Assembly: GCF_032911445.1 (NCBI RefSeq)
Contig: NZ_JAWJEJ010000001.1
Coordinates: forward strand, 2,666,001-2,730,000
DNA from: Sphingomonas sp. HF-S4
Lineage (GTDB): Bacteria; Pseudomonadota; Alphaproteobacteria; Sphingomonadales; Sphingomonadaceae
Direction of reading: 5' to 3'
DNA length: 64,000 nt
The notes under the pieces are model-generated. The model did not search any database and had not been told where the DNA came from. It worked only from the letters and a program-made list of their open reading frames with translations. The position numbers and the translations under genes are program-made. This document shows, in pieces, positions 47,848 through 60,915 of this stretch (position 1 is its first letter; every line of letters begins with the position of its first letter).

Positions 47848-48662
47848 CACTTGGCCTTGGGCGCCGGGGCCGGCGTGGCCGCCTTGGGCTCGGCCCCCTT
47901 GGGCGCATCGCCGTTCGGCGTCGGCACCGGCGGCACCGCGGCGGCGCGCGCCCGGTCACGCTCGGCGCTCAGCCGCGCCTTGAGCGCCGCCTTGTCGAGC
48001 ACGGTCGGCAGTGCGAACGCCTTGGCGTCGATCGCACCCTTCTCGACCTTGTCGAGCTTGAGCGCGTCGGCGAAGCGCAGCACCATGCCCTTGCCGAGCA
48101 TTTCCTCGACGCGCTTCTCAAGGTTGCTCTTGCCGCCCTGGATCTGCTCGGAGCTCGCCGCGCCGAGCTTGGTCTGCATCGACAGCGCCTTGCCGATATT
48201 GGCATAGGCCGGGTCGGTGCTGATCACCGCCTCGAACGTCTCCTGCGCCGCCGGGCCGGCCGGCGCCGGCGCCGCGCCCTTGGGGGCGACCTTCCACACC
48301 TCGCCCGCCACGTCGGCGACGGTCTCGCCACCCGTCTTGGTCAGGTCGAACTCGCCCTGCGGCGGCATCCCCATCGGCTTGATCCCGCTTTCCTTCATCA
48401 TCTCGCCCATCACGGCGATGAAGTCGTCGAGCCCGGCGGCGTAGCGCCCCTTGGGATCGGTGAGGATCAGATAGTCCTTGCCGTCGTTGCGGATGAACTG
48501 CTGCTGCCCGGCCTCGACCTTGGCATTGCCGTTGCCCGCCGCCTGGACGGTGATCGTCCCCGCGCCGCCGCCCAGCGTATAGCGCGCGGTGGTGTCCTCG
48601 GGTGCCTTCGAGCAGGCGGCAAGCGCGAGCGCCGCGGCAGCGGCGATGCAGATACGGATCAT
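47847..48662 (-). CDS. Lipoprotein of unknown function, coupled to the exported protein downstream
   Basis: A 271-residue lipoprotein with signal [17 protein letters not shown], lipidation at Cys17. It begins with strand-like [25 protein letters not shown], then [21 protein letters not shown], and ends in a Pro/Ala/Lys-rich tail. The [17 protein letters not shown] block resembles the downstream gene. ATG 48662 is preferred to upstream Mets as it has GGAGA upstream and begins the signal. The downstream start overlaps its stop. Function unknown. Confidence 0.72.
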   Translation of the reverse strand: MIRICIAAAAALALAACSKAPEDTTARYTLGGGAGTITVQAAGNGNAKVEAGQQQFIRNDGKDYLILTDPKGRYAAGLDDFIAVMGEMMKESGIKPMGMPPQGEFDLTKTGGETVADVAGEVWKVAPKGAAPAPAGPAAQETFEAVISTDPAYANIGKALSMQTKLGAASSEQIQGGKSNLEKRVEEMLGKGMVLRFADALKLDKVEKGAIDAKAFALPTVLDKAALKARLSAERDRARAAAVPPVPTPNGDAPKGAEPKAATPAPAPKAK

Positions 48663-48734
48663 GGAATCTCCTTTTGCGGCCTTCATCGGCGAAGCGCTGT
48701 CCGGCGGCAAGGGGCTGCGCTACAGCATCCGCAA

Positions 48735-49922
48735 ATGGCCGTCACGCGTCTCGTCCTCACCGATTTCCGCAACCATCGCGACGCCGTGCTGGCGCCGGGG
48801 CCCGGCTTCGTCGTGCTCACCGGCGAGAACGGCGCGGGCAAGACCAACGTGCTCGAAGCCGTCTCGCTGCTCGCCCCCGGCCGCGGCCTGCGACGGGCGC
48901 CGCTGTCGGAGATGGTGCGGCAAGGCGGCACCGGCGGATTCGGCGTGGCGGCTGACCTTCTTCAAGCCCCTCCACTTCAGGGGAGGGGTTGGGGGTGGGG
49001 CCTGTCAGTCTCACCGAGCCTGTCGCCTGCGGACAGTCCCCACCCCAACCCCTCCCCTGAAGGGGAGGGGCTTATCTCGCTCGGCACCGGCACCCAGCCC
49101 GACGCGCCCGAGCGCCGGCTGGTCCGGATCAACGGTGCCACCGCCGCCGCCGCCGCGCTCGCCGAATGGGTAACGGTGCTGTGGCTCACCCCGGCGATGG
49201 ACCGGCTGTTCGTCGAGGGCCCCGGCGAGCGCCGCCGCTTCCTCGATCGCCTCACCCTCGCGCTCGCCCCCGGCCACGCGCATCATTCGACGCGCTACGA
49301 AGCCGCGATGCGCCAGCGCAACCGCCTCCTCGCCGACGACGCCCCCGCCGATCCCGAATGGCTCACCGCGCTCGAAGCCCGCATGGCCGAGCATGGCGCG
49401 GCGATCGACGCCGCGCGCCGCGATGCGGTGAACGCGCTTGCCGAACGCCTCGCCGCCCAGCCCGAAACCGTCTTCGCCCGCGCCGGCCTGGCGATCGAGG
49501 GCTGGCAGGGCGATGCCGACACCCTGGCCCGAGAACTGCGCGACGGCCGCCGCCGCGATGCCGCCGCGGGCCGCACCCTGTCCGGGCCGCACCGCGCCGA
49601 CCTGCTCGTCACGCATCTCGGCAAGCACCAGCCCGCGCATCTCTGCTCGACCGGCGAGCAGAAAGCGCTGCTGCTCGGCCTCGTCCTCGCCCATGCCGAG
49701 CTCGTCGCGGACCGCGTCGGCCGCGCGCCGATCCTCCTGCTCGACGAAGTCGCCGCGCATCTCGATCCGGGCCGGCGGGCGGCGTTGTTCGAGCGGCTGG
49801 CGGGCGGCGGCCAGGTATGGATGACCGGCACCGAGCCCGAACTGTTCGAGGCGGTGCCCGGCGGCGCGACGCGCTACACGGTCACGCACGGCACGATCGA
49901 CGAGGCCAGGAGACAAGCATGA
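48735..49922 (+). CDS. recF: DNA replication and repair protein RecF with an in-frame repeat insertion
   Basis: A 395-residue SMC-like ATPase that loads RecA at gapped DNA. Walker A is [18 protein letters not shown] near residue 30, the signature region is [17 protein letters not shown], and Walker B is [16 protein letters not shown] near residue 335. The family is usually about 355-365 residues; here residues about 76-113 are extra and are encoded by the palindrome 48966-49071. The flanks FGVAADL and [20 protein letters not shown] would normally be adjacent. The stop overlaps the downstream hypothetical gene by four bases. Whether the enlarged RecF is functional is unknown, but the frame is intact. 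Confidence 0.95.
   Translation: MAVTRLVLTDFRNHRDAVLAPGPGFVVLTGENGAGKTNVLEAVSLLAPGRGLRRAPLSEMVRQGGTGGFGVAADLLQAPPLQGRGWGWGLSVSPSLSPADSPHPNPSPEGEGLISLGTGTQPDAPERRLVRINGATAAAAALAEWVTVLWLTPAMDRLFVEGPGERRRFLDRLTLALAPGHAHHSTRYEAAMRQRNRLLADDAPADPEWLTALEARMAEHGAAIDAARRDAVNALAERLAAQPETVFARAGLAIEGWQGDADTLARELRDGRRRDAAAGRTLSGPHRADLLVTHLGKHQPAHLCSTGEQKALLLGLVLAHAELVADRVGRAPILLLDEVAAHLDPGRRAALFERLAGGGQVWMTGTEPELFEAVPGGATRYTVTHGTIDEARRQA
48966..49071. repeat. REPIN-like palindrome inside recF
   Basis: Left arm 48966-49006 and right arm 49032-49071 are inverted copies over 40 bases with few mismatches; both share CAGGGGAGGGGTTGGG-type sequence. A 25-base spacer separates them. A related palindrome lies at 63241-63382. 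The whole unit is read in frame through recF. Confidence 0.85.
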
Positions 49923-50278
49923 CGCAACCGCCAAAGCCCTGGGACGGCGAACAGGTCCGCAAATGGCTCGACCGCCGCTTCGAGGCATCACGGCTCGACC
50001 AGGCCGCAGCAGACCGCCGTGGCTATGACGCCCAGGACGACTATGACAAGGCGGCCGCCGAGGAATGGGTCTGCCGCGCGCTCAAGGCGCCCGACTGCAC
50101 CGCCGACCAGGCCGTGCTGGCCAAGCGGCTCAAGGAACTGATCGCCCAGGATGAATATCAGGCGACCGGCATCTACGACGACACACGGTTCGAACGCCAT
50201 GTCCGCGGCCATCTCCGGAAGCTGGCCAAGATGACCAAGGCGAACGAAGGCTTCGAGAAGACACTGCGCTATCAGTAG
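49919..50278 (+). CDS. Conserved-looking hypothetical protein coupled to recF
   Basis: A 119-residue basic, helical protein I do not recognise. It reads [31 protein letters not shown] and ends [17 protein letters not shown], with two cysteines at residues 52 and 60 or so. The ATG overlaps the recF stop by four bases, so it is made from the recF message. There is no signal peptide or membrane helix. It could be a small nucleoid or repair-associated factor, but nothing in the sequence proves that. Confidence 0.65.
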   Translation: MTQPPKPWDGEQVRKWLDRRFEASRLDQAAADRRGYDAQDDYDKAAAEEWVCRALKAPDCTADQAVLAKRLKELIAQDEYQATGIYDDTRFERHVRGHLRKLAKMTKANEGFEKTLRYQ

Positions 50279-50289
50279 GGCGACCCTAC
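50275..50289. terminator. Small hairpin at the end of the recF-coupled gene
   Basis: GTAGGG (50275-50280) pairs with CCCTAC (50284-50289) over a CGA loop and includes the stop codon. It lies in the 49-base gap between convergent genes. No T-run follows, so activity as a terminator is uncertain. Confidence 0.4.
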
Positions 50290-50327
50290 CATCAGCGACC
50301 CAATCTCGCTCCAGGTCGCCGGCTCGC

Positions 50328-53496
<3,169 letters not shown>

Positions 53497-53518
53497 TTGA
53501 CGCGCTCGACTTAGGGAC

Positions 53519-53539
53519 GGCGCAGGCCCAGCCTGCGCC
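53519..53539. terminator. Perfect 9-bp hairpin after gyrB
   Basis: GGCGCAGGC (53519-53527) pairs with GCCTGCGCC (53531-53539) over a three-base loop. It sits between gyrB and the convergent small exported protein, touching the latter's stop codon. It lacks a T-run but is very stable. Confidence 0.6.
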
Positions 53540-53841
53540 TAGTAGCCAAGCTGCCTGCATAACCGCAGGCCCCTGGAAAATGCCGGATCTGTCCCGCCAT
53601 TGGCGACGGCCCTTCGGATCTTGGCGCAATCCGCCTTCGCCTTGGACGTGCCGGCGCTTCTCGGTCCATCATGACCTCGCCGCACCGGCCGGGGACGCGT
53701 GCCCTCGCGTGCCGCTTCGCGCGTCGCGCTTCCTGCCGCCTCCGTGGCCATCAGGCCGCCCCAATCCACGCCATCCTGCGCTTGCGACGTAGCGGGCAGG
53801 ATGAGGGCCGCGATCATTACCAAGGCCTTACGCGCCGGCAT
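53539..53841 (-). CDS. Small exported protein, hypothetical
   Basis: A 100-residue protein with a signal peptide (about residues 1-22, ending TSQAQ). The mature part is basic and ends with KADCAKIRRAVANGG and RGLRLCRQLGY, holding two Cys. GGGAG precedes ATG 53841 at the expected distance. No known domain. It lies between gyrB and the MpaB-like gene. Confidence 0.6.
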   Translation of the reverse strand: MPARKALVMIAALILPATSQAQDGVDWGGLMATEAAGSATREAAREGTRPRPVRRGHDGPRSAGTSKAKADCAKIRRAVANGGTDPAFSRGLRLCRQLGY

Positions 53842-53975
53842 GCGTTTCTCCCGACGGTTAGGGCATCATGCAAACTCGCCCGTATTCGAAGATTCGACGC
53901 GTCAAGGGCCAGCCGGTTCCGTATGCGTGCGATCAATGAGAGGAAAAACGCGATGACGGCTGTCCAGGACTGCGA

Positions 53976-54821
53976 TCAGCGAAACGCCCAGCGCAACGTC
54001 CCGGCGATCCCTCGCGTGCCCATCCGCAACGCCGGTGCGGCGAGCCCGGGGCTGCGCAGGCCGTGCATCCGCCGCGCCCAGTCGGGCAGCAGGTCGACCG
54101 CCGCCTGGAACGCCATCGCCTGGAACGGCTTGACCGCCAGATTGGGCGCGGGCTGGTCGAGCACCATCCGCGCGACTTCGCGCGTGCGCGCATCGACCAC
54201 GAGCTCGGGCAGCATCGCGGCGATCAGCGCGTCGGCCTCGGCGCGGCTGCGCGGGATCGGATCGGCGCCCAGCGCCTCGGCGAGCAGCGCGAACTCGGCG
54301 AAATAGCGATCCTGGTCGGCCAGCGGCATGTCCGGCTCGGCATAGCGGATCCACGCGTCGAGGAAGCTCACTGCCTCGGTCACGTGCACCCAGGCGAGCA
54401 GCCGAGGATCGTCTGCGGAATAGGGCGTGCCGTCAGGCAGCACGCCCTTCACGCGGGTGTGCACGTCGCGCACCTTGGCGATCGCCGCCTCGGCCTCCTC
54501 GCGCGCACCATAGCTCGTCACCGCGATGAACCGCGCAGTACGCCGCAGCCGCCCGAGCATGTCGCCGCGAAAGCTCGAATGGTCCCACACCCCGGCGAGC
54601 ACTGCGGGATGAAGCATCTGGAGCAGCAAAGCCGCGACCCCACCGACCATCATCGTCGTCACATCGCCATGCACCCGCCACACCACCGATTGCGGGCCGA
54701 ATAGCCCGTCGGGGTTGCGCACCACCGGCGTCTCGCCCTTGGCAGAATCGTTGAACACCGCGCGCACCTGCCCGATCAGGGCGGACTTGAGCGTGCGGGC
54801 TGCCTGGGTGGTGGGACTCAT
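53976..54821 (-). CDS. Oxygenase MpaB family protein (DUF2236)
   Basis: A 281-residue helical protein of the DUF2236/MpaB family. It has NPDGLFGPQSVVWRVHGDVTTMMVGGVAALLLQMLHP near residue 35, WDHSSFRGDMLGRLRRTARF and AWVHVTEAVSFLDAW, with His residues that in relatives such as rubber oxygenase (Lcp) bind haem b. ATG 54821 is used because AAGGGC precedes it; an upstream in-frame Met lengthens it by 25 residues. The substrate is unknown. It is divergent from ppc with a 117-base shared upstream region. Confidence 0.88.
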   Translation of the reverse strand: MSPTTQAARTLKSALIGQVRAVFNDSAKGETPVVRNPDGLFGPQSVVWRVHGDVTTMMVGGVAALLLQMLHPAVLAGVWDHSSFRGDMLGRLRRTARFIAVTSYGAREEAEAAIAKVRDVHTRVKGVLPDGTPYSADDPRLLAWVHVTEAVSFLDAWIRYAEPDMPLADQDRYFAEFALLAEALGADPIPRSRAEADALIAAMLPELVVDARTREVARMVLDQPAPNLAVKPFQAMAFQAAVDLLPDWARRMHGLRSPGLAAPALRMGTRGIAGTLRWAFR

Positions 54822-54938
54822 GCCCTTGAGATAGGGGCCGCGCGTGCCGAGACCAAGAACGACATAAAGTTGCGCTTGCAAGCCGGTTTGCGACACGCCG
54901 GTTGACCCTGCACTCTTCGCAGTGCAGCAACGCCGGTC

Positions 54939-57611
<2,673 letters not shown>

Positions 57612-57617
57612 TCAACG

Positions 57618-57647
57618 ATCCTCCCTCGCGTAGCGGGGGAGGATTTG
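57618..57647. terminator. Hairpin terminator between ppc and thioesterase genes
   Basis: ATCCTCCC (57618-57625) pairs with GGGAGGAT (57637-57644), and CGC/GCG extend inward; TTT follows. The two flanking genes converge, so it may act on both strands. The stem is identical to that of the terminator at 41689. Confidence 0.7.
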
Positions 57648-57649
57648 GA

Positions 57650-58042
57650 TCAGGCCAGGAACGGCGCCGCCACTTCCTCCGGAACGCGTACCAGCCGCCC
57701 GGTCGCACGATCGATGATCGCCCAGGTTGTCTTGGCTTCGACGCGGACCTTGCCGTCCGCCCCGGTGAACTTCATGTAGCGATTGAACCGCGCGCCCTTG
57801 GGCGGCTCCTGCACCCAGGTCTCCGCGGTCACCGTCTCGCCCTCCAATACACTGGCCCGGTAATCGATCTCGTGCCGGGTGATCACCCAGATATAGGCCG
57901 CGTCATGCTCGGGCGCCGCGATTGCGTGCCAGTGCGCCACCGCGACGTCCTGGATCCACTTCACCCACACTGCATTGTTGACGTGGCCCAGGATGTCGAT
58001 GTCCTCGGGGCCGGCGGTGATCGTGGCGGTATAGGGCGTCAT
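57650..58042 (-). CDS. Acyl-CoA thioesterase (4HBT/YbgC-like hot-dog)
   Basis: A 130-residue hot-dog-fold protein. DIDILGHVNNAVWVKWIQDVAVAHW near residue 14 contains the D-x-x-G-H-V-N-N motif with the catalytic Asp/His of the 4-hydroxybenzoyl-CoA thioesterase family. The rest (RHEIDYRASVLEGETVTAETWV) follows the fold. It would hydrolyse acyl-CoA; the natural substrate is not determinable. It converges on ppc. Confidence 0.92.
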   Translation of the reverse strand: MTPYTATITAGPEDIDILGHVNNAVWVKWIQDVAVAHWHAIAAPEHDAAYIWVITRHEIDYRASVLEGETVTAETWVQEPPKGARFNRYMKFTGADGKVRVEAKTTWAIIDRATGRLVRVPEEVAAPFLA

Positions 58043-58095
58043 TCCCTCAGGCTAGCGTAACCAATCCTGAAAGGTCATCGTTGATTTTCCGCCGC

Positions 58096-58101
58096 TATAA
58101 T
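58096..58101 (+). promoter_or_regulatory. Perfect -10 box directly before a start codon (leaderless transcript?)
   Basis: TATAAT at 58096-58101 is a perfect -10 box, and the ATG at 58108 follows after six bases. Transcription from this box would begin at or near the A of the ATG, so the message would have no leader. There is no ribosome binding site before this ATG. A good -35 at 17 bases upstream is lacking. Confidence 0.5.
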
Positions 58102-58107
58102 GCGTGC

Positions 58108-58311
58108 ATGGTTCCGTTACGTCCCACACGTCTTTTCCGCAGCCGCTGGACCGCGTTGCTCTGGGCGGCGGGCGTGATCTTCACGGCCGTGACGACGATC
58201 GGCCTCGGCGACTCGGAGAGCAAAGCCGTCGAATCCAAGCTGGTCGATGCAACCGGCGCCAATGTCAGCGACGCCGATCTCGCGGCGGTGGCGAACCTGC
58301 TCAGCGAATGA
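58108..58311 (+). CDS. Small membrane protein, hypothetical, probably leaderless
   Basis: A 67-residue protein with a basic N-terminus (RPTRLFRSRW) and one transmembrane segment (TALLWAAGVIFTAVTTIGL, about residues 16-34), then a charged tail (GDSESKAVESKLVDATGANVSDADLAAVANLLSE). No family is recognised. The start has no ribosome binding site but a perfect TATAAT six bases upstream. Its last eleven bases overlap the 3' end of the minus-strand MliC-type lipoprotein gene. Confidence 0.6.
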   Translation: MVPLRPTRLFRSRWTALLWAAGVIFTAVTTIGLGDSESKAVESKLVDATGANVSDADLAAVANLLSE

Positions 58312-59140
58312 CCGTGCACGCGATCGGCGGCAGCCCGGGCGCCGTGAAGGTCATGTCGCTGCCCTTGCCGCGCAGCTCGTAGCCGCGGGCGGTGTAGCGA
58401 ATGCCCGAGGCGACACGCTCGCCCTGCAAGGTCGCCAGTGCCTTGCCGCCGCGCACGACGGTAACGCGGTCCCTTTCGGGATCGAAGCGCGCGACAAGGC
58501 GAGAACCGTCCATGCAGCGATACCGCGCCGTCGAGCGATTGTCCTCGCCCGGCTGGGGCGTGGGCGCCGCCTCGCCGGAGCGCGGCGTGATATCGGCGCT
58601 GCGGATGCGCCAACTGCGCTGCTCTGGCGTAGCGCCGTCGATCTCGGCGGTGCGGTGGAGCACGATCGAGCCGCGCATGTTGAACGGCCGCGTATCCGGT
58701 CTGAGCGTGCCGAAGACCTCCACCGGAACGGTCACGTAGCGCTGGCCCGCGCCTGAATCGACGCGGCCCGGCGTACCGACCTTCGCGTGATATTCGGCAT
58801 AGCGGCCGAAGCTCGCGGCGAACGCGTCGGGAGTCATGCCCGCCGCACCCGGCTCCCATAGCCGGTAGGCTTGGCTATATTTCCCGGCTTCGAGCAGCGC
58901 GTAATATTTCTGGACGACCTTAGCCGCGCCCTGCGCGCCGTCTTGAGCCATTGGCGCCTCGTTCGCCGGCATCGCGGGCCCTGATGGCGTTGCCGCTGCC
59001 GTTGGGACGGCGCGCGGCTCGTCAGGCAGCGCCGCTGGATCGTTGCCGGGCGCGACGGCATTGTCGGGCGCCGTCACATTCCTGTCGGTCTGGGCCGAGC
59101 AGGCGGCAAGGGCGAGCAGCAGCGGCAAAGTCAGGCGCAT
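58301..59140 (-). CDS. Lipoprotein with C-terminal MliC-like lysozyme-inhibitor domain
   Basis: A 279-residue lipoprotein with signal MRLTLPLLLALAAC, lipidation at Cys14. A Pro/Ala/Asn linker (about 20-70) precedes a domain with KVVQKYYALLEAGKYSQAYRLWEPGAAGMTPDAFAASF, which resembles an NTF2-like fold. The C-terminal 75 residues (ARYRCMDGSRLVARF through IACTVIR) match the MliC pattern of membrane-bound C-type lysozyme inhibitors, with the conserved Cys pair. If so, it would protect peptidoglycan against lysozyme. It is 55 bases downstream of exbD on the same strand. Confidence 0.75.
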   Translation of the reverse strand: MRLTLPLLLALAACSAQTDRNVTAPDNAVAPGNDPAALPDEPRAVPTAAATPSGPAMPANEAPMAQDGAQGAAKVVQKYYALLEAGKYSQAYRLWEPGAAGMTPDAFAASFGRYAEYHAKVGTPGRVDSGAGQRYVTVPVEVFGTLRPDTRPFNMRGSIVLHRTAEIDGATPEQRSWRIRSADITPRSGEAAPTPQPGEDNRSTARYRCMDGSRLVARFDPERDRVTVVRGGKALATLQGERVASGIRYTARGYELRGKGSDMTFTAPGLPPIACTVIR

Positions 59141-59195
59141 GGGATTTCCAGTTCAAGCAGCGGGCGACGAACGCGCCCGCCGCCTGCGCCGTTCC

Positions 59196-59603
59196 TCAAT
59201 CCTGGAGCGGCTGGTTGCCCACAAAGCCGAGCCGTTCGACCCCGGCGCGCTTGACCACCGCCAGCACCCCATCGAACCGCTCGTAGCGTGCATCGGGATC
59301 GGTCTGCATGTGGAGCACGCCCGTCGCATCGGCCTGCATCTTGGCGAGCAGCCCCGGCAGTTCGGCGTCCGCGATGGCACGGCCTTCCCAGAACAAGGTG
59401 CCGCCGCGGTCGATCGCCAGCCTATACGGCCGCTCGATTTCGCTGGTCAGCTTCGGCTTGCCGGGCAAGTCGATCGGCACCTTGTGCGTCATCACCGGGA
59501 TGCTGAGGATCATCACGATCAGCAGCACCAGCATCACGTCGATGAACGGCGTGACGTTGATCGCGCTGAAGGGGACGGGCTCGGGACGCGCGGTGTAAGC
59601 CAT
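59196..59603 (-). CDS. exbD: ExbD/TolR-family biopolymer transport protein
   Basis: A 135-residue inner-membrane protein. One transmembrane helix (INVTPFIDVMLVLLIVMILSIPVM, about 15-38) bears the conserved Asp in TPFIDVMLVLL that responds to the proton motive force, followed by a periplasmic domain. It would pair with ExbB/TolQ in TonB or Tol energy transduction, but no exbB, tonB or tolQ is adjacent. The MliC-domain lipoprotein follows. Confidence 0.9.
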   Translation of the reverse strand: MAYTARPEPVPFSAINVTPFIDVMLVLLIVMILSIPVMTHKVPIDLPGKPKLTSEIERPYRLAIDRGGTLFWEGRAIADAELPGLLAKMQADATGVLHMQTDPDARYERFDGVLAVVKRAGVERLGFVGNQPLQD

Positions 59604-59853
59604 TGCACCTCTCCTCTGTTGTTATGATGCAACGTATCACACCTCTACCTGGGCGCAATGGCCTCTTGAAATGTAGGATTTGCAATGCTGCAATCGGTGC
59701 GGGCGCCCGCAAATTGGCGACACCCATGCTCTTTGAACCGGTGCAGACAGCGCAATATCCGCAAGAAACAATCTTTCGCTGCCCAGCAATTTTCGCAAAG
59801 ATTAAATGCGCAAAGTGCGAAGTTAAGCGGGCGGAATCCTATTTCGGCCCGTG
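59604..59853. other. Intergenic region before exbD and after the YdeI-like gene
   Basis: About 250 bases without a supported gene. It includes TGTTATGATGCAACG at 59620-59634, which resembles the palindrome at 22552 and lies 17 bases before the exbD start. The TTTGCAATGCTGCAAT segment near 59680 is a further loose inverted repeat. The part towards 59800 is AT-rich. I see no RNA gene. Confidence 0.5.
59620..59634. promoter_or_regulatory. Possible operator upstream of exbD
   Basis: TGTTATGATGCAACG shares the core (TGTTxxxATGCAAC) with the perfect palindrome at 22552-22566. It begins 17 bases upstream of the exbD start codon. A common regulator is conceivable but not shown. Zur-like boxes have a similar GTTAT...AAC form, so zinc or metal control is an alternative. 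Confidence 0.3.
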
Positions 59854-60441
59854 TCAGCTCTCATATCTCCAGTTGCGCCGCTTGCCCTCCCGCAGCCATT
59901 CGACTGCGTCGGCCGCACGTTTGAGTCGCGTTTCGGGCCGCTTGGCCTCGGCGATCCATTCGCAATATTCGCGCCGCTGGCCCGGCGGAAACCCCTCGAA
60001 CGTCGCCTTCGCTTTGGCATCCCCGGCCAGCGCCTCGGCCAGTTCGGCGGGCACTTCCGCCTCGGGCTTGGGCGCCTTGGCAGCGCGCGCCGGCTTCACC
60101 CCGGCGTCGATCCGCGCCGCCGCATCGCGCACCTGCACCTCGAACGTCGCGGCATCGGGCAGATCGTCGAGGCTCTCGATCCGGCCATATTGGCCCATCG
60201 CCGCGCCTTGCTTGCCCGTCGGCAGCGCCTCGCGGTCCCAGAAGCCGAAGGCGGCATGCGCCTTGAACGCCGCCATGTTGGCGAGCGGCTTTCCATTATA
60301 GTCGAAGAACGGCATCGACCATTTGATCGCCTCTTCCGCCTCGGGGCACGCCGTGTGGACGCGCTCGCGCAGCCATTCGAGGATCGGCCGGGCGAAGTCG
60401 GCCTTGCCGGCGATATAGGTGTCGATGCGCGGGTCCCGCAT
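59854..60441 (-). CDS. DUF1801/YdeI (OmpD-associated) family protein
   Basis: A 195-residue protein with two parts. The N-terminal portion (RIDTYIAGKADFARPILEWLRERVHTACPEAEEAIKWSMPFFDYNGKP) is a DUF1801 fold. The C-terminal portion (EVPAELAEALAGDAKAKATFEGFPPGQRREYCEWIAEAKRPETRLKR) is the YdeI/OmpD-associated segment. YdeI proteins have been linked to antimicrobial-peptide and bacteriocin protection in other bacteria; no role is shown here. It starts at ATG 60441 with a GAGAG stretch before it. Confidence 0.85.
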   Translation of the reverse strand: MRDPRIDTYIAGKADFARPILEWLRERVHTACPEAEEAIKWSMPFFDYNGKPLANMAAFKAHAAFGFWDREALPTGKQGAAMGQYGRIESLDDLPDAATFEVQVRDAAARIDAGVKPARAAKAPKPEAEVPAELAEALAGDAKAKATFEGFPPGQRREYCEWIAEAKRPETRLKRAADAVEWLREGKRRNWRYES

Positions 60442-60496
60442 GGCGCTCTCCTGGACGGAGCGCCATGCTGGGTTTGGCCGCGCGCGCCGTCAAGCG

Positions 60497-60838
60497 TCAG
60501 GGTTCGAGCGCGGCCTCGTCGCCGTCGTCGAGCTCTTCGTCGAGATCCTCGTCATCGTCGTCGAGATCGGCCTGGATCTCGTCCTCGCGCTGGTCGTCCT
60601 CGTCCTGCTCGGCGTCGTCATCCTCCTCGCCGAGCTCGTCGTCCGCCATGCCGAGGTCGTCGGTGTCGTCGTCGTCGCCGTCATCGCCCCGGTCGACCGG
60701 GATGTCGGTCAGCACGTTGCCGTCGCTGGGGGCGTCGTTGGTGGCCTCGATGATCTCGGCGCGCTGGCTCTCGTCATAGCCGTCCTCGTCGAAACCGTCG
60801 TCGTTGGGGCCCTGTATCGGAACCTGATGACCACCCAT
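60497..60838 (-). CDS. Very acidic hypothetical protein
   Basis: A 113-residue protein that is more than a third Asp/Glu. It begins MGGHQVPIQGPNDDGFDEDG, then ESQRAEIIEATNDAPSDGN, followed by a long acidic tract (DDDDTDDLGMADDELGEEDDD and similar to the end). No hydrophobic segment. AAGGA lies at a suitable distance before ATG 60838. Such proteins may mimic DNA or bind metals or histone-like proteins; nothing decides the function. It lies 55 bases upstream of the YdeI-like gene. Confidence 0.6.
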   Translation of the reverse strand: MGGHQVPIQGPNDDGFDEDGYDESQRAEIIEATNDAPSDGNVLTDIPVDRGDDGDDDDTDDLGMADDELGEEDDDAEQDEDDQREDEIQADLDDDDEDLDEELDDGDEAALEP

Positions 60839-60915
60839 CGCCTGTCCTTTTCGCTCCGGGGGTCGAAGCGTCCCCCGTACGATGTGCGAACGGCGGGCCA
60901 GGCCCATCCGTTCCG

